Of a DNA stretch of 64,000 nt, positions 1 to 10,749 are shown one piece after another (position 1 is the first letter of the stretch; each line of letters opens with the position of its first letter). The notes below the pieces were generated by a model. It was not told the DNA's origin. It made no database searches and saw only the letters and a list, made by a program, of their open reading frames with translations. The position numbers were made by a program, and so were the translations under genes. Source of the stretch: Lotus japonicus (lineage: Eukaryota > Streptophyta > Magnoliopsida > Fabales > Fabaceae); the NCBI RefSeq assembly GCF_012489685.1, contig NC_080046.1, forward strand, positions 25,364,223 to 25,428,222. The letters are read 5' to 3'.

Positions 1-309
1 CACACAGATTTTTTACTGTGCGAATATAGGTTATATATTTCTAATAGCTTGAAAGACCACTTTAACGAATTTGGATTCTCTGTAAGAAATTCCACATTCA
101 CGCAGTCAAGATCACCATTTGATCATGATCGGTAAGCTCATATATTTTATTAAAATAGATTGGAAAAGATTAACTTTTATAAGATTTAATTTGTTACATT
201 TTATCAAATAATTCCAATTATAAATCCGTGATTTAGGCATTCTTTGACAACAGAAGGTCCAAAGTTCATTTTAACGTCTAAAAAAAACATAGTTAATTGG
301 CGAAAAATT
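1..309. other. AT-rich flank, nothing recognised
   Basis: AT-rich sequence with short runs of A and T. I see no coding region, RNA gene or repeat terminus that I can support. Confidence 0.5.
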
Positions 310-1512
310 TAACTTGCGCAAGTAAAAAGTTGTATAAAATTGCACAATCACCTTTTTACCTATAATAGCAGGTTTTTCAATTTCATTTAAAAAATATAAT
401 TAAATACTTAATTATTAGTAAATTTTTTAATGATGATTTATGTTAATCCTGAGCTCTCTCCAGTCTCCATCCTCTCCCAAAAGCCCTAATAACCAGATCC
501 CTTCCATCCATAGCCGCCGGCAACCACTCTCACCCTCTCTCCTACCCGCGCGGCCGCCACACCACCACTGTCATCATCTTTCCATCCCCACCATCATTCT
601 CTTTCTCAGGTGAAGCGGTGGTGAACTGGTGGTAACTATGGCAGCAGGCAGCAGCTGCGCTAGACGCGGTGGTACGAGACACAACCGCGAGGGGCGGCGC
701 GGTTCAGGATATGGTCGTGGTGCGGTGGTGACAACTAAGTGACGGTCTACGAGAGGCGGCGAGATTCGGGCTCTGGTCGCGGTGCGAAGGTTGTTGGTTT
801 GTAACAACTATGGTGGTCCGGCTTGGTGGAGAAGGGGATTGGTGATTAATGCTTCTGGTTCAGTAGATGGTTGAATTTCTGGGTTGGGTCCGACGTCAGG
901 TTAAAGAGGAAGAGGTCACAGTAGAGAGTATGGTTCTGTTGGTGGTGGCCGTCTGACTGGGGTTTTCGTTGTTAGTGTTGCTGGTGTTCCAAGGGAAAAC
1001 AATATTAAGTTTTTGGGTTGTTCGTTTAGATTATGTTCATGTCTTATGGATTTTTTTCCTTGGTGTTAAAATTTTGGGAATTGATTATGCGTTCACAATA
1101 TTAAGTTTTCTATGATTGATTCTCGAAGCTTAATTTAATAGGAGTTCATGTTCAAATTTTTGGGAGCTTTAATAGGAGCTGGAAAGAAAAGAAGCATGTT
1201 TTGTTTTGTGCTATGGATGAATTTTTGGGTTTTGGTGGATGAATATATCCAATTAAGCATGTTTTGTTTTGTGAAGCATTTTTTTGGGTTTTTACGGTTT
1301 GAAGATGGGATTTTTTTGGGAAAGAACATTTTGATAGGTGGTGATGGAGGAGGAAGAACATATTGAATAATTAATTTTTTTTTAAAACTATTGAATAATT
1401 AACATAATTCCTCATTAACTAATTTACTAATATTTATGTTTTTTGATTTTTTTTTAAAAACCTGCTAAACCTGCTATTATAGGTCAAAAGACACTTGTAT
1501 AACCTTACACAA
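310..1512. mobile_element. Terminal-inverted-repeat element, MULE-like, with GC-rich interior
   Basis: The two ends are inverted copies of each other. On the left, about 330-377 holds TTGTATAAAATTGCACAA followed by ACCTATAATAGCAGGTTT. On the right (about 1,465-1,512) the reverse complement gives TTGTGTAAGGTTATACAA followed by the same ACCTATAATAGCAGGTTT. Most mismatches between the arms are transitions, as expected for methylated, ageing DNA. I could not fix a target duplication, so the outer limits are approximate and the superfamily is inferred from the extended inverted repeats. A hAT or another TIR element is possible. No transposase frame is visible, so it would be non-autonomous. Confidence 0.4.
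440..1000. other. GC-rich, 5'-UTR-like segment inside the TIR element
   Basis: This stretch is strikingly richer in G and C than everything around it. It begins with a CT-rich leader containing CCCTAATAACCAGATCCC, then CGCGCGGCCGCC-type sequence, then a GGTGGTG- and GGCGGCG-rich part. It resembles a plant gene 5' leader or first exon. Open frames crossing it are short and repetitive, and I recognise no protein. Its position between inverted repeats suggests capture of a host fragment (Pack-MULE style), but this is inference. Confidence 0.3.
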
Positions 1513-1840
1513 GCTTCTATTTGTGTATGCTAAATTCCTCCGTTAATTGGGCATGCATGTCTTTTGATGCAAAAAGTAAATTTCTTTCTTTCTTTTATCT
1601 ATTCAGCCATGAGAGAAAGATTCATTTCATTCTTTCTCTTCCCTCTCTTTATATGGAACCATTTAAAAAATTAATTTTCTTTTTATTTTCTCACTTTTTT
1701 TTAATTTCATTTTTTGTCTTCCCTCTCTCCTTTATATAATATGAAACCACTAATAAAACTAATTTTCTTTTTTTCCCACTTGTTTCTCTTTTTTTACTTT
1801 CTATCCTAAACAAAACCAAACAATGTTTTTTTCTTCTATA
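1513..1840. repeat. CT-rich low-complexity stretch with an imperfect duplication
   Basis: Pyrimidine-rich sequence in which a block ending TTAATTTTCTTTTTATTTTC (around 1,670-1,690) recurs as ACTAATTTTCTTTTTTTCCC (around 1,758-1,780). Both copies follow a CCCTCTCTTTATA-like stretch. Short frames here are compositional and not genes. Confidence 0.45.
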
Positions 1841-2044
1841 CATTAATGGGTAATGATATATACACACCTCCTTTTGTATACACTTCATTTCCACCTATTT
1901 TTATTTCTATCTCTCTCATCTTATTATCTATCATATCTTATACTTTCTCTCTCTTACTTTTTCTTTTATTTCTATCTCTCTCACCTTCCACCTCTTTCCA
2001 CCTCATTTAAGAGGTGTGAACATAACTTTACTGATACATTAATG
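1841..2044. mobile_element. MITE-like element with imperfect terminal inverted repeats
   Basis: The left end begins CATTAATG and continues to ATATACACACCTC. The right end, read in reverse complement, also begins CATTAATG and continues to TGTTCACACCTC. The interior is CT-rich and non-coding, and the total is about 204 bp. The palindromic CATTAATG may hold the target duplication. No transposase is present, and the family is not certain. Confidence 0.4.
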
Positions 2045-2627
2045 TTTCGATTTTAAGCTGTGTCAAAAACCGCAATTAAAATGGGTACTGGCTGTTGGAT
2101 GTCCGCCAAATCTCTATATTACTGTATATCATCATTCTTTCTGTTTTTATAGATGTTTTTAATCTGATGAGCTATTTCCAATTTCCACTATGTAACACGT
2201 ATATATTGGTTAACTAATTGCATGGTTAAATAACTAAATTAATCAGTGAATAGTGTGTATATACATATACTGATATACATATTGGATCGAACCCGCTCTA
2301 ACACCGAAGGAGCCCGAACACGTGTCGACACAACCGGATCGGGTTGGATGTGCTTTGTTTCTGAAACTGCAAGTGCAGGTTGAGATTGGAAGAGGGAAAA
2401 TTTAAACGAGGTGTCTCTCTAGTAGCAAGGAGGGTGTGCGAACGAGTTGGGGCTGAGCGGACTTGGACTCGGGCGGAGATTGAAGGACCTGACTCGCTCT
2501 ATTTGTTCTGTGCTAGATTGTGGTGTTTGGATGAAGATGAATAGAAATAGTGAGAACTGTTAGGGTTTATGTATTTTGATGAATAAACATGATATAAATA
2601 AATTTTTGTTCGTAACATTATTAATTG
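2045..2627. other. No gene recognised
   Basis: Mixed AT-rich DNA with a somewhat GC-richer block around 2,283-2,500 (GATCGAACCCGCTC, CCCGAACACGTGTCGAC). I found no frame, repeat terminus or RNA gene here that I can support. Confidence 0.4.
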
Positions 2628-2700
2628 TTTGAGTAGCTTAACTGGTAAAGTGTGTGTTTTGCCACATTCAAGTCCTGGGTTCGAATCTCCCCCCACCCCT
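2628..2700 (+). repeat. tRNA-derived SINE-like head (or decayed tRNA)
   Basis: Contains an A-box-like TAGCTTAACTGGTAAAG and, about 30 nt later, a strong B-box GGGTTCGAATC. This is the spacing of an internal RNA polymerase III promoter. The flanks do not fold into a normal acceptor stem and no convincing anticodon arm is present, so a SINE head or degenerate tRNA is more likely than a working tRNA gene. Confidence 0.45.
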
Positions 2701-2776
2701 TTTGAAGTTTCTGATTTTTATTTAATGATATGTCATTTAAGAAATAAAAGAAAAATAAAATAGAAAAGTCACGTCA

Positions 2777-2818
2777 GCCCCTCCGTTAGTTTTTTAACGT
2801 CAAATCTGACGGAGGGGC
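2777..2818. repeat. Short perfect inverted repeat (hairpin)
   Basis: GCCCCTCCGT at 2,777-2,786 is matched by ACGGAGGGGC at 2,809-2,818. An inner CGTTA/TAACG pair lies within the loop. It probably belongs to an eroded transposon end. No coding content is visible. Confidence 0.5.
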
Positions 2819-3271
2819 ATTCGTTATACTTTCTCAAAATATTGAGGGTACAAACGTCGACAAAAATAGAGTTGGGTTGTCTTTTGCACATTGGCGATAC
2901 ATCAGGGGCAACAAATGCATTTAAGCCTATCATCAAATACGACATCTACACGCTAGCTAGCGACACTGAGAAAGAAAACAAAAGCAAACAAGCTGGCATA
3001 TCTTCCTTAATTAACTAGTCAGTTCTTCTTCACATGGATTCCCCTCTTCTCTGTCCCGTATTAGAATTAGACTATTCTTTACACTTCCCATGGTCAGAGA
3101 CTCAGAGTAGTCCAACTCATCTATAAATTATTATTCTATTAATTCGTTTGGACCATATACCTACTTAAATCATCAGCTTCACATCGATCTCTAGATCAAT
3201 CGATATCTGTTTCGGTGAATCTGAAACTGATATTAACTGATTGTCGTTACTTCATTCTGTTTTTCAAATAT
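2819..3271. other. No gene recognised
   Basis: AT-rich DNA between the hairpin and the TRIM. I see no open frame or repeat boundary that can be supported. Confidence 0.4.
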
Positions 3272-3581
3272 TGTTAGAATATAATATAAAACCATTAAAG
3301 TGACCCTTACCCAACAGCTTAAGCTTTTGAAATTAAATGGTTGTTTGACATGGTATCAGAGCCTCTGTGACTGAGAGGTCTAGAGTTCGATCCTTGCTCC
3401 CCTCACTTTCTAATTAAAAGTGGAATTTAATTAAGCACATGGTAGGCGGGCCTGTGCATTTATCCACGCTTCAAGCCCAAATGGCTCTTACGTGAGGGGG
3501 CGTGTTAGAATATAATATAAAACCATTAAAGTGGCCCTTACCCAACAACTTAAACTTTTGGGATTAAGTGGTTGTTTGACA
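3272..3581 (+). mobile_element. TRIM (miniature LTR retrotransposon), complete with TSD
   Basis: Two 79-bp terminal direct repeats (3,272-3,350 and 3,503-3,581) start TGTTAGAATATAA and end TTGTTTGACA. They enclose about 150 bp with no coding capacity. The first repeat is followed directly by TGGTATCAGAGCC (3,351-3,363), the primer site for initiator-Met tRNA. The second is preceded by a purine tract, GTGAGGGGGCG. The 5-bp AATAT at 3,267-3,271 recurs at 3,582-3,586 as the target duplication. The repeats differ at 6 of 79 positions, all A/G transitions. Movement would need proteins from an autonomous LTR element. Confidence 0.9.
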
Positions 3582-4112
3582 AATATCAAATAATTCAAAC
3601 GCCACTTTAAAATCACACATCTCATCTTAATTTTTGAATTTAACTTCACATTCACTTGAGTTGAGGGTTCAAGTTCCCTAATACTTATTTAGAAGTAAGA
3701 AGTGGATTCTGCTAATTTTTCTAACATATCACTAACGTTCTGCCTTACAATTCAATTGATATTTCAATGGATTAATTTATGGCAATTTTGAACCCCACAA
3801 ATCCCAGAGTTTTATATAAGGAAGAGCTAATAACACATTCCTGGCGATATTGTGATCTTTATGTATGGCCATATATAGTTATATATACTCCCAATTGAAT
3901 TTCATTAAAAAGAAGCGTGGAGTGAGTGGTGGATGGCAAAGAGCATGTGTGGCCATGGCTCAGACCGTACCATATGTACTCATCCTAGTTGCTAAGTTCA
4001 ATTAATATGTATAGCTGTCTTCATAATTGATCTGTACTGGCTTGTCGTGCGTTATCGTATAGGCCAATTCAAGATGCATGCTTATAAAATGTTTAGAATT
4101 TATGATCGTTAA
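3582..4112. other. No gene recognised
   Basis: AT-rich intergenic DNA. Apart from the TRIM target duplication at its left edge, I see no feature that can be supported. Confidence 0.4.
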
Positions 4113-5345
4113 GTAAAGAGTTGTCTAAATGACCCTAGGTAAAAAATGAGCTAAATAACTCAAGTTTAGGTGTCCTAATGATATTACTACCTCCGGTCTT
4201 ATTTATAAGCATGAAAGAGAAGAAAATTTTTGGTCATTTTTATAAAAACCAAATGAAAGTTTGAGCTATATTAATTATTTTTTTCCCATGATGCCCTTAT
4301 TAATTCTAACTTGTTAAACGTGTCTCATTAATTATTCTCTCTCTTTACAACTTTCCAACACTAATAACAAAGGGTAATTTTGGAAGTTTATTTTGATTCA
4401 AGACATATTTAATGCATTTTATCTAGTTTAACTACATATCTTAAACTATGTGAATTTTTTTTTTTTGCTTATAAATAGGACCGGAGGTAGTATTACATGT
4501 GTCTTTAAATATTCCAACTCATATTACATGTGTCATCCTAGAATCCAACTCATTTCCTCATTTATTTATTTTTATATTTTTTCAAATTCATTTTATTAAA
4601 TAATTTATTAATATTTTAAACCCATCAATTGGGATAAACAACACAACGGACCTTTTTTTCTCATAAAATAAAATAAAATCAAGAACCCTAATCTCGAATT
4701 TCAAATGTTCTATTTTTTGCCTTCATGGAAAAAAGTGATGCAATGGTTTGAAACCTGTTGATGCAAGGGATCTAGAAAAATAGTTCAATTTTTGTTGTTG
4801 TATGGATACAAGATTTTGCCTTTTTTGGTACTTTAACAAGAAAGATCAATTGTGCAAATGCTAATGGAAATTGAACACTAGCTATCATCATGGTATTTGC
4901 AAGAAAAAAAAAACTATAACTCGGATCTTGATTTCTTGTACATAAGTGGGAGGCCAATAGCTCTGGATATCATGGCGATAATGGTTTGCTTTATCCTGGA
5001 CATGACAAGGATCTTGATCATCAATGTTGGGACTTTTGGCTCTAAATTGAAACAGAATATTTAAAATTGGGACTAGGGTTCTTGATTTTTGTTTTTTTGG
5101 GAAAAAGGTTTTGTTATGTAATTTATCCTAATTGATGGGTTCAAATTAAGTATAAATAAATTATTTAATAAAATGAATTTGACAAAAAATATAAAAAAAT
5201 AATAATGAAATGAGTTGGATTCTATGATGACACATATAACATAAGTTAAAATTTTTCAAACACATGTTGCAATACAATTGGAACATCTAAACTTGGGTTA
5301 TTTAACCCATTTTTTACCTAGGGTCATTTAGACAACCCCTTAAGT
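4113..5345. mobile_element. Long-inverted-repeat transposon remnant
   Basis: The left arm starts GTTGTCTAAATGACCCTAGG and runs through the CCCATCAATTGGGATAAA and AAGAACCCTAATC regions. The right arm (about 5,040-5,345) is the inverted counterpart, ending CCTAGGGTCATTTAGACAAC. The arms are about 300 bp each once the MITE nested in the left arm is removed, and they enclose roughly 300 bp of unrecognised sequence (about 4,740-5,040). No transposase frame is visible. Foldback or MULE-type elements have such long arms. A similar terminus (GTCATTTAGACAGCCCTTTA) occurs near 10,532. Confidence 0.6.
4187..4490. mobile_element. Stowaway-type (Tc1/mariner) MITE nested in the long-inverted-repeat element
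   Basis: The terminal inverted repeats begin CTACCTCCGGTC and continue into TTATTTATAAGC on both ends, and are flanked by TA dinucleotides (4,185-4,186 and 4,491-4,492). The CTCCCTCCG-like end and TA target site are the hallmark of plant Stowaway MITEs. It is 304 bp and non-coding. It interrupts the left arm of the surrounding element, so it inserted later. Confidence 0.8.
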
Positions 5346-6299
5346 GACGCATGTGAGTTACTAACCCACAACTCAATGAAGCAATAAGATTTTTTATAAA
5401 TAAACTAGTACTTTTACCCGTGCGATGCACGGGGATGTTCATTTTTGTTTCTTGTGCGTATTTTTTCTAAATTTGTGCTATTTTTTATGTTTATTGAAAG
5501 AAAATTTATGATTTAAAAAGACGCAATTATTTTTAGATATAAGCAAACATAAATTTGTAAGTTTATTTTCCGAGATGAATATGTATATTTTTATTTTGTA
5601 AAAGCGCAATTATTTTATTTATTTGTTGTTTTTGCCTTTTGTTATGAGCATTGATTAAAAATGTACTAATCACTACATTGCATAAGAAGTCTTTGTCTAT
5701 ACAATATTATCACTTAAATACTCTCAAGTTTTTTCCAAACAAATTCTGGCCTTGAAAGATGATATGATAACAACAAAGTAGTAAAAAGTCTTTTAAAATC
5801 GTTTGTAATATACCCCAATGCAAAGTTTCTATTACTCAACCAATGTATTCTTTATTGTCTTTTAGTAAGTCCATTGCATAGCACATGCCCTTATGCCTGC
5901 CTATAAAAAAAAAACATGCCCTTGTGCCTCATATGTGTGCCCTTTAGAATTTCCTAACTCATAAAAATCAAATAATAATAAAATCTTTTTTAAATAATTT
6001 TGAGGTAAATAGAAGAAGGATATAACATGACATGGATGGGAAGACTGAAACCATCAAATAAAATTTGCACTACCACTACTTCTGTTACAACAAATGCCTA
6101 CAAATCATGTTGGTATCTTTCTCTCACTAACTTGAGCACATTTTTAGGACTTCATTTTATCATTTAGCTATCAGATTTCTATTTAACAAAAGATGAAATA
6201 GTCAATTCCCTAAAAAAATAATTGAGGGAACAGTTTCATTTTTAACCATTTCATCCCACACAAAGAAAAAATAAAAAGAGAAGACTTTTTTTTTGTCAT

Positions 6300-6445
6300 T
6301 TGGCCACCGGTCTCCACGGGGGAAACAGGCCCCACGTGACTAATTTGGCTCGAGATACGGTAGTGATGTTCCTGGCCACAAATGTATTATTTTTTTACCT
6401 CAGAGGGGATCGAACCCGACATTCACCACTTGTGGTTAAAAGAGA
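6300..6445 (-). repeat. SINE-like fragment with B-box
   Basis: The reverse complement contains GGGTTCGATCCC, a canonical polymerase III B-box, followed by sequence ending near the GGCCACCGGTC block. I do not see a matching A-box, so this is at most a truncated tRNA-derived element. The open frame that crosses it runs into a CT microsatellite and is not a gene. Confidence 0.3.
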
Positions 6446-6602
6446 AGACTTTCACTGTTTTAATTTGTATTCTTTTTTTTATTCTGTTCTTTTCTTTTAC
6501 TTTTTAATTTCTATTAGTTTATGGGTTGTTCTAGTCCAACTGGTTTCCGTTCCAGAATACCCAGATGAAGTCTCAGTGTTGTTCTTGGAATCAAACAGGA
6601 TA

Positions 6603-6604
<2 letters not shown>

Positions 6605-6640
<36 letters not shown>

Positions 6641-6657
6641 ATCTCTCTCTCTCTACC
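6605..6657. repeat. (CT)n microsatellite
   Basis: A near-perfect CT dinucleotide run with a few interruptions (TTTCT, TATCT). Frames reading through it as Ser-Leu repeats are artefacts. Confidence 0.9.
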
Positions 6658-8348
6658 TATTTCAATCTTTGATGAGCTTTATCAAACATGTTATGCTTTT
6701 TAATCTCCTTTGACTTCTTAGTTTGGATAAGGGGTAATTCAAGCAAAAGCCTAATATCAAATCTCAGAATTTTCTTGGTGAAAATAACATGAACAAATAC
6801 CAAATAATACACGGGGAAAAGGAGCACAACTATATGTACATTCCCCATTTCCCATCATGAAATTTCCCAATAAAAGCAAAAGATAGATTAATCAAAAGAT
6901 TTTAAGAACTTTATGGTGATACATTGTTAGAGATTTGAAAAGAAACATCTTTCTTCTCCTTGTTTGATTGCAGGGACGATGAAGTTAATAGGATTGAATG
7001 AAACACCAAATCAACATACATATAGAGCTCCTTTTTGTAAGCTTCTAAACATTCAAGCCAGGTGGTTAGGACTCATCGGAACCCCCATCTGAGTTGATAA
7101 TGACTCCTGTCATATCCGTGCTTATATTTATAGCTTTTTTGCTCTTCTTTTCTTTTAAGAGAATTTAATTTTAAGCAACAACAATTGTTCTCTCCAAAGC
7201 CTCCAATGTGTGTTTTCTTGAATTTGCAGCCATGGACACCTCCTACCTTTATGCAATATGAGAAAATAACTCATTGAATAAGTAACCAAAAACATCAACA
7301 TATAGTAACTTTAAACAAAACAAAAGACAACTTAAAGCACCATTTCATTCATAAGTTCTCTCCTCAGACAACCAAATGTAGAATGACTGCAGAGTAAAAA
7401 GGATAAGTTAGGACTTAGGAGGCATCATTAGGCCAGTATAAGGACAATTGTTAGTCAGGCTCAGAGAATTATAAGGGGAGTATGAACATTCTTTGTTTTT
7501 CTTTTATGAAAATAGCTACTGCTGCCATCGTTGCTTGTCTCTAGCAGATTCAAATTGACTTTATCAACTGGGTTTCCTGGAATAAGATCAAAATGAAAAT
7601 GAAACTACCAAGTCTTTAAATATAGCTGAAAGGGAATTTCATTTAGAGAAAGTTATGGAGAACTTCACACCTTTGGAATTATAAAAATTCTCTCAGTCAT
7701 ATTTTCTAAAACATTCGGATTGAGTAATCAATGAAAAAAAAAATTTACTTTCATTAACCACATCATAAACTCTATGTAGAACACATGTCTACAGTTACTG
7801 GGATAAAAATGCTGATTCAAGAAAAATACCATGAATATATATATATTTGCATTAGAAAGTTAAGAGAACTATTCAAAGAAACATCATGCCACAGGGTAAT
7901 GTTCTAACCAATTCAGAACTGCAATAGCCAATAAATCAATAAATCTAAGTCTCAATCCATCTCAGAACCCACCACTTTATTTATGTAAAATTTATTATTC
8001 TGAGCACACAAAAATCAAACAGATTGTTCGATTTCAAATCTACAAAACTGATATGGGAAACTGATCATCAAACATCAACACATTACAAAACACACAAAGC
8101 GGACCCTTTATTCAAATCCCCCCGCCCCCCATTCAAATAGGCAAATTAAGTACCTTTAACCTCTGTTTTAAATTAGCATAATCTCCATTGCTCATGATTG
8201 GTTTTTCAGGCACATCTGCTTCCAAGAATTTTTGCTCATCAGAACCTGCGCATGTAGTTAACAAATAAAAAATGAGATTAATTTAGCTAATTACAGGTTA
8301 GCAAGAAATCATGTATGTATCATTACAGTTTCAGCTCCATACCTAGCA

Positions 8349-8429
8349 TTACAACACTGCTCCCTTCCCACATTTGAGATTATCAAATTCTTCATTTGAC
8401 ATGATAGTCTTCCCACGTAGTAGAATGCC
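8349..8429 (-). pseudogene. Exon-like fragment in the Helitron
   Basis: On the minus strand a pyrimidine/AG splice-acceptor-like junction (GGTTGTTGAACAG) is followed by an open stretch containing LLRGKTIMSNEEFDNLKCG and ending in TAA. The composition and the splice-like border resemble a terminal exon of a host gene. I do not recognise the protein. It could be part of the same captured gene as the fragment at 9,353-9,511 or come from a different gene. Confidence 0.3.
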
Positions 8430-9352
8430 TGTTCAACAACCAATTTCAAAATTCAAGTTTAAATTCATCTGCTTTGAAACTATTAATAATTAAATAATGA
8501 CTGACAGAGCATTCATGTTGATATCCTTTCCGATGCCTCCTCTCCCTCCTATGCGCCTGGGACCACTCAGACTCTGCCCTCAATCCCTAACCCCCAATGG
8601 TGATTGGCAACGACCACCTTTTGAATGCTCATAATAAGGAGAGGAAGAAACACACAAACAAATTTGTTTCCTATTGTCCTAAAGTAACAATGAAAATCAT
8701 CGCAATAATAAGGCATCTCATGCTGTGAACAAATATTATAGAAGGAACGCTTAAAATAAACTGAATGACTCTACTTGACTTCACCTTGGATTCCCTCAAA
8801 GCCTCTGATGTTCTTCGATTGATCGGCGTACTGGTCTCTGCATTCCACCCCTTCTTCTTGGTCCACAATGTTCCTCTCTGTCCAGTATCATACATGACTT
8901 AAGGTTCGCTTGACTGAAAGAAAAGAGATCAAAATAGTGACTTTGTAAGGATATTTCTTCTTCATCAACATTATAAGCTGCATTGCTTAGAAAAAGACAC
9001 ACATGCTCAAATAATTACAAACTAACAAAAACAAATAATCAATATTAATTCAGAAGTCTATTTCTTTGGGAAGAATGTTTTCACTTGTTTACGCCTCCTC
9101 AAACAACTAAATTTAAAGACACCAAATAGCAATCAGAATTCAATAAAGCTGTCAAGCATTTTAATATATAGGAATGGAAAACATTCTAAACTTTCCCCTC
9201 CCTAACAACTCTCCAAACAATTTTTCCTACCTTCATTTCTCTCAATAAGTAATAACAATGTAAATCTATAAAAAAATGAATAGTATCATTATATTTAGTA
9301 AGTAATTTTCATGTGTAATGGCCTATCTGGAAAAAAATAAAGAACCTAACCT

Positions 9353-9511
9353 TGCCATCTATATCTCAAATAGAAATTGCATTAGTGAATCTGTTCATTG
9401 CACAATGAACTGAATCCATTTCCTGGCGTTTGGAATTGAGCAAGTCCTGAGCAGCTTTCTCTACTTATATAGCAGCTTTAACTTCTTGATTATACTCCTT
9501 GCAAATGGCCT
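9353..9511 (-). pseudogene. Captured exon resembling proton pump interactor (PPI) coiled coil
   Basis: The minus-strand reading contains CKEYNQEVKAAI, a stop, then VEKAAQDLLNSKRQEMDSVH and MNRFTNAISI, then a second stop. The pattern of a coiled coil followed by SKRQEMDSV and NAIS resembles the central region of plant proton pump interactor proteins, which bind the regulatory tail of plasma-membrane H+-ATPase (family knowledge, recalled and not searched). Two in-frame stops show it is dead. Its place inside Helitron ends suggests transduplication. Another coiled-coil gene is possible. Confidence 0.35.
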
Positions 9512-10009
9512 GATCAAATTATCATTCAAAATGACCCAGGAAAAAGGATAAGAAAAATAGAAGGAAAACACAAAAGCAAAAGAGGAGAATTTTTCTTCCT
9601 ACCATAAAAAATGGATGCCATGGCCTAATGAGAAAAATGGAGACTTCTTACCGGTGTGGCGGTCTGTAATTGGAGGTAGAAACAAAGTGAACTTACCTGG
9701 AAATTAAAACATTAAAATGTCTCAATAGAGATAAAGAATGTGAATCTAACAAACACAAAAAATTGAGAGAATTTGAAAAGAGAAAATAAAAGAAAGGGAA
9801 TGGCTTACCGAGTGATATAGCATGGTAGGCTTTGGATTTTGCAAGTTGTGCAACATTCACATGTTCCTCTGTTACTGTTACTTCAGCAGAAGGAATTCTA
9901 ATCTTCCATTGAATGAGAGTTTAAATTAGACACGAAGTTGCGTCAAAATACTTCCTTTCCAATTATGAGGTTGATCTTCTTCATGGGGTTATGGAAAAGG
10001 ATTGCACAA

Positions 10010-10261
10010 TCAGCGCAAAGAACATTTATGATGAAAAGGAAGATTGAACACCAATGGAGGGATCATGGACGGGTTGGAACCTATTGTTCCAAGCACCCAG
10101 ATTAAAAGAAATAGGGAGATTGGAAACTCATACAGCAGATCGATGGAACTGGGATAGCCACTCAAGCGAACGGAACACGGAAAGCGCAGGCAAAAAAAAA
10201 CGTTTAAGAAAGCGAACAGTGGAAACGTTTTAGAAATTAGAAGGGCAAGAGGCAAGAACAT
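10010..10261 (-). other. 5'-leader-like segment in the Helitron
   Basis: Read on the minus strand this is pyrimidine-rich, GC-balanced sequence that precedes the exon-like fragments. An open frame of about 80 codons runs through it but looks like translated leader, not a protein. It may be the promoter-proximal part of the captured host gene. The next piece downstream (about 9,830-9,900) reads VTEEHVNVAQLAKSKAYHAI before a GTAAG donor-like site. I do not recognise that protein. Confidence 0.25.
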
Positions 10262-10419
10262 TGGAGATTCAACGAACGGCTGTGATTAAATCTAATTGAA
10301 ATAATTAACATATTTACATAAATATCCATGTTTAATTTGAGATAGGTGTACAATGAATTATTGAATGACAAAATTACCCTCCAGGCTGAAAAACTCTCCT
10401 TTTATATAGATTATAGAAG

Positions 10420-10441
10420 ATAGATAGATAGATAGATAGAT
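10420..10441. repeat. (GATA)n microsatellite at the Helitron border
   Basis: Five tandem TAGA/GATA units directly abut the likely Helitron 5' end. This makes the exact border uncertain by about 25 bp. Confidence 0.75.
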
Positions 10442-10749
10442 TATAGATAAATAAATATAATAAAGAAATTTCAACTACTAATCTTTAATGTGATTGAATG
10501 ATAGGTTATTTAATCTAAACTTTCTCATGAGTCATTTAGACAGCCCTTTAGAATTTAAGCGTGAGTCAAACATTCATATTGGTTAAATATGAGTGAGGTT
10601 AAAATATTGTAAGAAATTTAACTTATAAACTCAGTGCATTAAGGTTTTAAATAAAGTAGTTATGGTGTCCAAATCTTTTGATTGTCTTCGGTGTTGGCCC
10701 ACGAGCTTTCCCTGTCTCCCAACAAGTGGTACCGGAGATAGCTCCTTGT
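10442..10749. other. Flank between Helitron and Sirevirus C
   Basis: AT-rich DNA. Near 10,532 it contains GTCATTTAGACAGCCCTTTA, similar to the terminus of the long-inverted-repeat element at 4,113-5,345. The five bases CTTGT (10,745-10,749) directly before element C should be its target duplication, but the partner lies outside the window. Confidence 0.4.

Larger units (their letters stand above)
5405..10420 (-). mobile_element. Non-autonomous Helitron
   Basis: Read on the minus strand, the element starts with TC (TCTTCTATAATCTATATAAA, ending near 10,420). It ends with a 7-bp hairpin CCCGTGC/GCACGGG (plus positions 5,417-5,433) followed 8 nt later by CTAG (5,405-5,408) and a T. This matches the Helitron pattern: 5' TC, 3' hairpin plus CTRR, insertion between A and T, no target duplication. 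The exact 5' end is blurred by a GATA microsatellite. No Rep/helicase frame is present, so it would depend on an autonomous partner. The interior contains broken exon-like pieces. Confidence 0.65.

Noticed and set aside
2628..2700. A functional tRNA gene
   Set aside because: A- and B-box are present, but the acceptor and anticodon stems do not pair. Kept as a SINE-like fragment.
6300..6713. 137-codon frame on the plus strand
   Set aside because: It lacks an ATG start at its first codon, crosses a SINE-like fragment and a CT microsatellite, and resembles no protein.
10712..10740. Primer-site-like AAGTGGTACCGGAGATAG left of Sirevirus C, suggesting another LTR element
   Set aside because: Too many mismatches to the initiator-Met site and no LTR end or repeat partner could be found.
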